From: Halosolutus halophilus | GTDB lineage: Archaea > Halobacteriota > Halobacteria > Halobacteriales > Natrialbaceae | NCBI RefSeq assembly: GCF_022869805.1 | Contig: NZ_CP094974.1 | Span: 4,898,001-4,962,000 of the forward strand | Length of the DNA: 64,000 nt | Reading direction: 5' to 3' | Part shown: positions 60,296 to 64,000 of the stretch, piece after piece | How positions within the stretch are numbered: position 1 is the first letter of the stretch | How the letters are laid out: every line of letters begins with the position of its first letter | The notes under the pieces: generated by a model | Seen by the model: only the letters and a program-made list of their open reading frames with translations | What the model was told of the DNA's origin: nothing | Databases searched by the model: none | Made by a program: the position numbers and the translations under genes

Positions 60296-61090
60296 ATGCT
60301 CGACCTTCGGTTCTCGGAGGCGGAACTGGAACAGCGACGCGAACACATCACCGACTTCGTCCGCGACCGGGTCGACGCCGCCGGCGCGAGCGGTGTCGTC
60401 CTCGGGCTCTCGGGCGGAATCGACAGCACGCTCGTGGCCCACCTCGCGGTCGACGCGCTCGGTGCCGAGAACGTCCACGGACTCGTCCTTCCCGGCGACG
60501 TCAGCCGCGAGGGGAACATGAGCGACGCCGAACGGGTCGCTCGCGACCTCGAGATCGGCTACGACGTCATCGAGATCAATCCGATCGTCGACTCGCTGCT
60601 CGCCGCCTACCCCGAAGCGGAGGGCGATCGCGAGGCCGTAGGGAACGCCCGCGCACGCGTCCGAGCGGTCCTGAACTATCTGGTCGCCAATCACGACGGC
60701 CGGCTCGTCCTGGGGACCGGGAACCGCAGCGAGGCAGCCGTCGGCTACTTCACCAAGTACGGCGACGGGGCCGTCGACTGTCACCCGATCGGAAACCTCT
60801 ACAAGGGGCAGGTCCGACAGCTCGCCCGCCACGTGGGCGTCCCCGAGGATCTCGCGGCCAAGACCGCCACCGCGGAGCTGTGGGCCGACCAGACCGACGA
60901 GGACGAGCTAGGAATCAGTTACGAGACCCTGGATTCGATCCTCGTGACCCACGTCGACGGCCCGCTGTCGGTCGCCGCGACCTGCCGGTTGCTCGACGTC
61001 GACGAGGAAACCGTAGAGAAGATCCGCGGGATGTACGAACGGAGCGAACACAAGCGTCAGGTTCCGCCGGCCCCGGAGCCACCGGCCTGA
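60296..61090 (+). CDS. nadE: NAD synthetase, ammonia-dependent
   Basis: The 264-residue enzyme makes NAD from nicotinic acid adenine dinucleotide, ATP and ammonia. It has the P-loop LGLSGGIDSTLVAHLA, the substrate block GTGNRSEAAVGYFTKYGDGA, and PIGNLYKGQVRQLARHVG with KTATAELWADQTDEDELG. It lacks a glutaminase domain, as usual in haloarchaea. The ATG at 60296 fits the family start (MLDLRFSEAELE). GC-rich backbone gene. Confidence 0.95.
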   Translation: MLDLRFSEAELEQRREHITDFVRDRVDAAGASGVVLGLSGGIDSTLVAHLAVDALGAENVHGLVLPGDVSREGNMSDAERVARDLEIGYDVIEINPIVDSLLAAYPEAEGDREAVGNARARVRAVLNYLVANHDGRLVLGTGNRSEAAVGYFTKYGDGAVDCHPIGNLYKGQVRQLARHVGVPEDLAAKTATAELWADQTDEDELGISYETLDSILVTHVDGPLSVAATCRLLDVDEETVEKIRGMYERSEHKRQVPPAPEPPA

Positions 61091-61108
61091 TCTGTCTTTC
61101 CAGCGTGC

Positions 61109-61642
61109 TTACCCCTCGCGCCACTCGTGCTCGAGGAGGCCGTACCAGTAGACGTCCTGGTACTCCCCGTCGACGAACTCGGCGTCACGATGGACGCCTT
61201 CCCGGGTGAAGCCGACGCTCTCGAGGAGCCGCTGTGACGGTTCGTTGAACTCGAACACGCACGCGGCGATCCGGTGGAGACCGAGCTGATCGAACCCGTG
61301 TTCGACGAGGCGCGTCGTCGCTTCGGTGCCGTACCCTCGGCCGTGGTAGTCGGGGGCCACCCAGTAGCCGACCTCCGCCTTCTGGGTCTCCCAGTCGACG
61401 TTGTGGAGGCCGATCGTCCCGACCGGCGTCGAGTCGGCGGTAATCAGGAGATGAACCCCGTCGTCGTCACAGATCACGTTCTCGTAGAACTCCCGCTCCT
61501 GCTCGGCGTTGAGGGGTTTCGATCGGCCGATCGGCCGCCAGACGTCCGAATCGTTGATCTGCGTCTGGAGGAAGTCGAGGTCCTCCTCTTCGATCGGTCG
61601 GAGCGCGACGTCGTCGCCGCCCAGAAATACGGGACCTGGCAT
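61109..61642 (-). CDS. GNAT N-acetyltransferase, RimJ/RimL type
   Basis: The 177-residue protein has LRPIEEEDLDFLQTQINDSD, the acetyl-CoA motif GYWVAPDYHGRGYGTEA and the C-terminal FEFNEPSQRLLESVGF. It acetylates a protein N-terminus, a polyamine or an antibiotic; the acceptor cannot be read from the sequence. Convergent with nadE, 18 bases apart. Confidence 0.9.
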   Translation of the reverse strand: MPGPVFLGGDDVALRPIEEEDLDFLQTQINDSDVWRPIGRSKPLNAEQEREFYENVICDDDGVHLLITADSTPVGTIGLHNVDWETQKAEVGYWVAPDYHGRGYGTEATTRLVEHGFDQLGLHRIAACVFEFNEPSQRLLESVGFTREGVHRDAEFVDGEYQDVYWYGLLEHEWREG

Positions 61643-61785
61643 TGGGCTACTGTCCGACGCGAGGGAGAAGAATCATTCGGCGGTGTGATACGAAGTCACA
61701 CGACCGACGAACTACCGATATCGGGACCCGTGTTCCCGGCGATCGCTCGCGATCGACGTAGCTGCTCGAGCACGGCGACCGGCAG

Positions 61786-62496
61786 TTACTCGAGTACGGC
61801 GTCGATATCGTCCGCGTGGGCCGCCACGAGGTCGCCGAACACCTGTGCTTCACGCCGCTCCTGGGTGGCCCGTTCGCGATCGTCTCGCAACCGCCGTTTC
61901 AACACGCCGAGGGCATCGTGGGCGTTGTCGGCGATTTCCTCGGCGACCGATCGGGGGTCGCCCTCGATCCGCGAGATCAGTCCGGTTTGCAGTGCCTCGT
62001 CGGCGTCGATCACGCGACCCGAGAGCGCGAACTCGAGGGCGTCTCCCTCGCCGACCACCCGCGGCAGGCGGACGGTGCCGCCCCACGCGCCGAACAGGCC
62101 GAACGTGACGCCGGGTTCGCCGTACGTCGAATCCGGCGTCCCGACGCGTACGTCGCAGGCGAGCGCCAGTTCGAGGCCGCCACCCCGGGCGGGGCCGTCG
62201 ATCCCCGCCACGACAATCGCCGGCGAGTCCTCGATCGTCCGGGCGACGCGCTGTCCCAGTCGGGCGAACTCCGCGGCCCGGTCGCGATCGCCGTCGAGAT
62301 CACCCACGACCTCGAGGTCGGCACCGGCACAGAAGGCCGGGCCGCGCCCCTGGAGGTAGATCACCGCTTCGTCGGCGTCGGCGATCGCCGCCTCGAGACC
62401 CTCCAGTCCCGCGACGGTCAGCGCGTTCCGCGCGTCCGGGCGGTCGAGCGTCACGGTCCGGATCGATCGCCGATCCTCAGTATCGATCGTTATCAT
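61786..62496 (-). CDS. Enoyl-CoA hydratase/isomerase family protein
   Basis: The 236-residue crotonase-fold protein has TLDRPDARNALT, the oxyanion-hole segment GRGPAFCAGADLEV, and GPARGGGLELALACDVRVG with the second backbone amide. EPGVTFGLFGAWGGTVRLPR carries one acidic catalytic position. The ATG at 62496 (MITIDTEDRR) is chosen; a much earlier frame start overlaps the divergent gene at 62558. Confidence 0.9.
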   Translation of the reverse strand: MITIDTEDRRSIRTVTLDRPDARNALTVAGLEGLEAAIADADEAVIYLQGRGPAFCAGADLEVVGDLDGDRDRAAEFARLGQRVARTIEDSPAIVVAGIDGPARGGGLELALACDVRVGTPDSTYGEPGVTFGLFGAWGGTVRLPRVVGEGDALEFALSGRVIDADEALQTGLISRIEGDPRSVAEEIADNAHDALGVLKRRLRDDRERATQERREAQVFGDLVAAHADDIDAVLE

Positions 62497-62557
62497 ACCC
62501 GGTCCCTCTCTGGCACTTTCCAAAGGTCTTTGCGTCCTCCGTCGTAACCCCCCGGTA

Positions 62558-63397
62558 ATGGACCAGGCCGACAGCTGTCGGCGTGCCGCCGCCGAGGCCG
62601 TCGCGGACGTCGAACCGCCCCGGCTGCACGATCGCATCGACGCAGTGCTCGACGGTGCGTCGATGCTTCCCGGGGTTCTCACCCTCGAAAGCGCCGCCGC
62701 GGCCGCCCCGGAGACGACCGGTGGGCTCGATCCGACACTCGATCACGGACACGACGGGGCCGTCGAACCCGACGCGAGGACTGGCGGACCCGGCGACGAT
62801 CCGACCGACTCCGGCGACGACCCGACAGCGGCAGTCGTCACCCACGCCGCCGGGGTCCAACTCATCTACGAAGGACTCCGGCTGACGCGATCGCTCTCTC
62901 ACGACCCGCCGTGGACTGGCCTCGACGACGCGGCCGAGGACGGCGATCTGGCGATTCTCGCCGCCGACATCCTCGTCGCTCGCGGGTTCTACCTCCTCGC
63001 CCGGACCGACGCCGCCGGCAAGGCGGTCCGGACCGTCCAGGCGTTCGGCCGCGACCAGACGCGCCGCGACGCCGTCCCTCGCGACGAACCGAGACACGAC
63101 GAGGAGTTCGGCCACGACGGATCCACCGCCGACGCCGACGCCGCCAGCCCCGTCGATTCCGCGTCGATCGACGCCAACCTCGAACGCGACGTCCTCGAAC
63201 TCGCCGTCCTCGCCGGGGCGGCCGCCATCGGCGAGACGCCCTCGCCACGACTGCTCGGGATCGCTGACCAACTCGCCGACACCGTCGGCACCTCCCTCCC
63301 ACCCGCTGGGGAGTGTCTGACCCGCTTCGAGACGTCCCCCGACCGATCGCTCGACGATCCGACGACCGATCGGGCGACGTCGGCGACCGATCCTTGA
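62558..63397 (+). CDS. Conserved haloarchaeal protein (DUF7114-like)
   Basis: The 279-residue protein opens CRRAAAEAVADVEPPRLHDR and has a helical body (HAAGVQLIYEGLRLTRSL, DLAILAADILVARGFYLLAR). This distantly resembles isoprenyl-synthase-like helices without the Asp-rich motifs. It contains a long acidic insert. A haloarchaeal family of this shape exists, but its function is not known to me. Divergent from the hydratase gene. Confidence 0.65.
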   Translation: MDQADSCRRAAAEAVADVEPPRLHDRIDAVLDGASMLPGVLTLESAAAAAPETTGGLDPTLDHGHDGAVEPDARTGGPGDDPTDSGDDPTAAVVTHAAGVQLIYEGLRLTRSLSHDPPWTGLDDAAEDGDLAILAADILVARGFYLLARTDAAGKAVRTVQAFGRDQTRRDAVPRDEPRHDEEFGHDGSTADADAASPVDSASIDANLERDVLELAVLAGAAAIGETPSPRLLGIADQLADTVGTSLPPAGECLTRFETSPDRSLDDPTTDRATSATDP

Positions 63398-63474
63398 CGG
63401 GGTGGAATCGCCTGACACGGCACCCGTAGATGGAAAGCAATATAACCCGTGGCACCACTCCATCTGAATGTAGC

Positions 63475-63546
63475 GCCTGGGTAGCTTAGCGGTAAAGCGC
63501 GTCCTTGGTAAGGACGAGAGCCCGGGTTCAAATCCCGGCCTAGGCT
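63475..63546 (+). tRNA. tRNA-Thr (GGT anticodon)
   Basis: GCCTGGG pairs with CCTAGGC (one G-T pair) and discriminator T follows. The anticodon arm CGTCC TTGGTAA GGACG gives GGT for ACC codons, and the T arm contains GGTTCAAAT. 72 bases. ATATAACC near 63440 can serve as TATA box. Confidence 0.95.
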
Positions 63547-63691
63547 TGAATCGTTTTGTTGACAACCCCATGAGCGAGCCTCCGCTGTGGAGTCTCCAAG
63601 TGACGATTTCGACGGCCTCTGTCACCAATATCGTGTGAGCGGTTCATCGGCTATCCGGAGATGAACTGTCTGACCGACTCTGGCAGCGAGA

Positions 63692-64000
63692 TCAGTCGGT
63701 TGCGCGCGACGAATCACGTTGTAGCACCTCGGGATCTTCGACGAGTTCCTTCAGCCGTTGAACGAACCGAGTTGCGGGTGCGCCGTCAACGATGTCGTGA
63801 TCGAACGTCGCCGTGATGGAAAGGTACTCGCGGGGTTCGATCTCGCCGTCGACGACCCCCGGCTTCTGGCCGGTTCCGCCGACCGTGAGTTGAAGCGTGT
63901 AGTTCGTCGGAGTAATTCCCCACCCGCCGCCGGTACCAAACATTCCGACGGACGTCACAGCGACTGTGCCTGCGATACGTTTCCAGCGTCGAGGAAACCA
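63692..64000 (-). CDS. 2-oxo acid dehydrogenase E2-type catalytic domain (5' end outside window)
   Basis: The frame runs to the window edge without a start. Visible are RRWKRIAGTVAVTSVGMFG, GGGWGITPTNYTLQLTVGG, EPREYLSITATFDHDIVDGA and RFVQRLKEL: the C-terminal part of an E2 acyltransferase domain with His and Asp of DHxIxDG. It is a backbone gene, not related by position to the E2 of the island, and of the haloarchaeal type in which this domain may stand alone. Confidence 0.85.
   Translation of the reverse strand, partial: WFPRRWKRIAGTVAVTSVGMFGTGGGWGITPTNYTLQLTVGGTGQKPGVVDGEIEPREYLSITATFDHDIVDGAPATRFVQRLKELVEDPEVLQRDSSRATD

Noticed and set aside
63692-64000. Island E2 duplicated at the window end
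   Set aside because: The E2 fragment here differs in sequence (DHDIVDGAPA versus DHRVLDGADS) and lies in GC-rich backbone, so it is a separate gene.

Overview
The window comes from the chromosome of a halophilic archaeon, close to Natrialba, Haloterrigena or Natrinema by general appearance. The signs are acidic proteins, GC-rich backbone genes, TATA boxes about 27 bases before start codons with little or no leader, twin-arginine lipoprotein signals, an HTH_10 regulator and haloarchaeal small membrane proteins. The species cannot be named from the sequence alone.

Bases 1-744 are backbone: the end of a membrane protein gene and a tRNA-Gly gene. The last 46 bases of the tRNA locus (699-744) recur with one mismatch at 56750-56795. 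The roughly 56 kb between them therefore looks like an integrated island with attL at the tRNA and attR on the far side. A truncated tyrosine integrase lies directly inside attL. Backbone genes resume by about 60.2 kb (nadE, GNAT acetyltransferase, enoyl-CoA hydratase, tRNA-Thr, and an E2 acyltransferase cut by the window edge).

The left third of the island (1.7-17.4 kb) is catabolic. Acetone carboxylase acxA-acxB-acxC is followed by an AMP-forming acyl-CoA ligase, and preceded by a second ligase and an HTH_10 regulator. The expected flow is acetone to acetoacetate to acetoacetyl-CoA. Next to it are E1-alpha, E1-beta and E2 of an acetoin-dehydrogenase-type 2-oxo-acid dehydrogenase, a 2,3-butanediol-dehydrogenase-like enzyme and two short-chain dehydrogenases, which suggests 2,3-butanediol/acetoin use with E3 supplied by the host. 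The same palindrome, TGGTNNNACCA, lies before acxA and before the E2 gene.

The middle (17.6-30.6 kb) holds a frameshifted HerA-like ATPase, a metal-stress-like set (DUF5676, SRPBCC, a HEPN-like/YHS fusion, a membrane-anchored winged helix, a Met/His-rich secreted protein, two SHOCT proteins and DUF302), an IS5-type element, and an operon of an ABC exporter with two CPBP proteases.

The right part (30.7-56.3 kb) is the most unusual. Small, mostly single genes for lipoproteins, small membrane proteins and zinc-ribbon proteins are separated by copies of a roughly 200-base dispersed repeat with internal inverted arms. One family of IS elements and MITEs is inserted in it, always exactly nine bases from a CTGAA-type heptamer. 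The layout resembles a gene-cassette array, but no dedicated recombinase is visible. Several genes carry single-base frameshifts, so the region is decaying or contains sequencing errors. Repeat copies continue past attR to about 59.7 kb, so the right side may be a composite of more than one acquisition.
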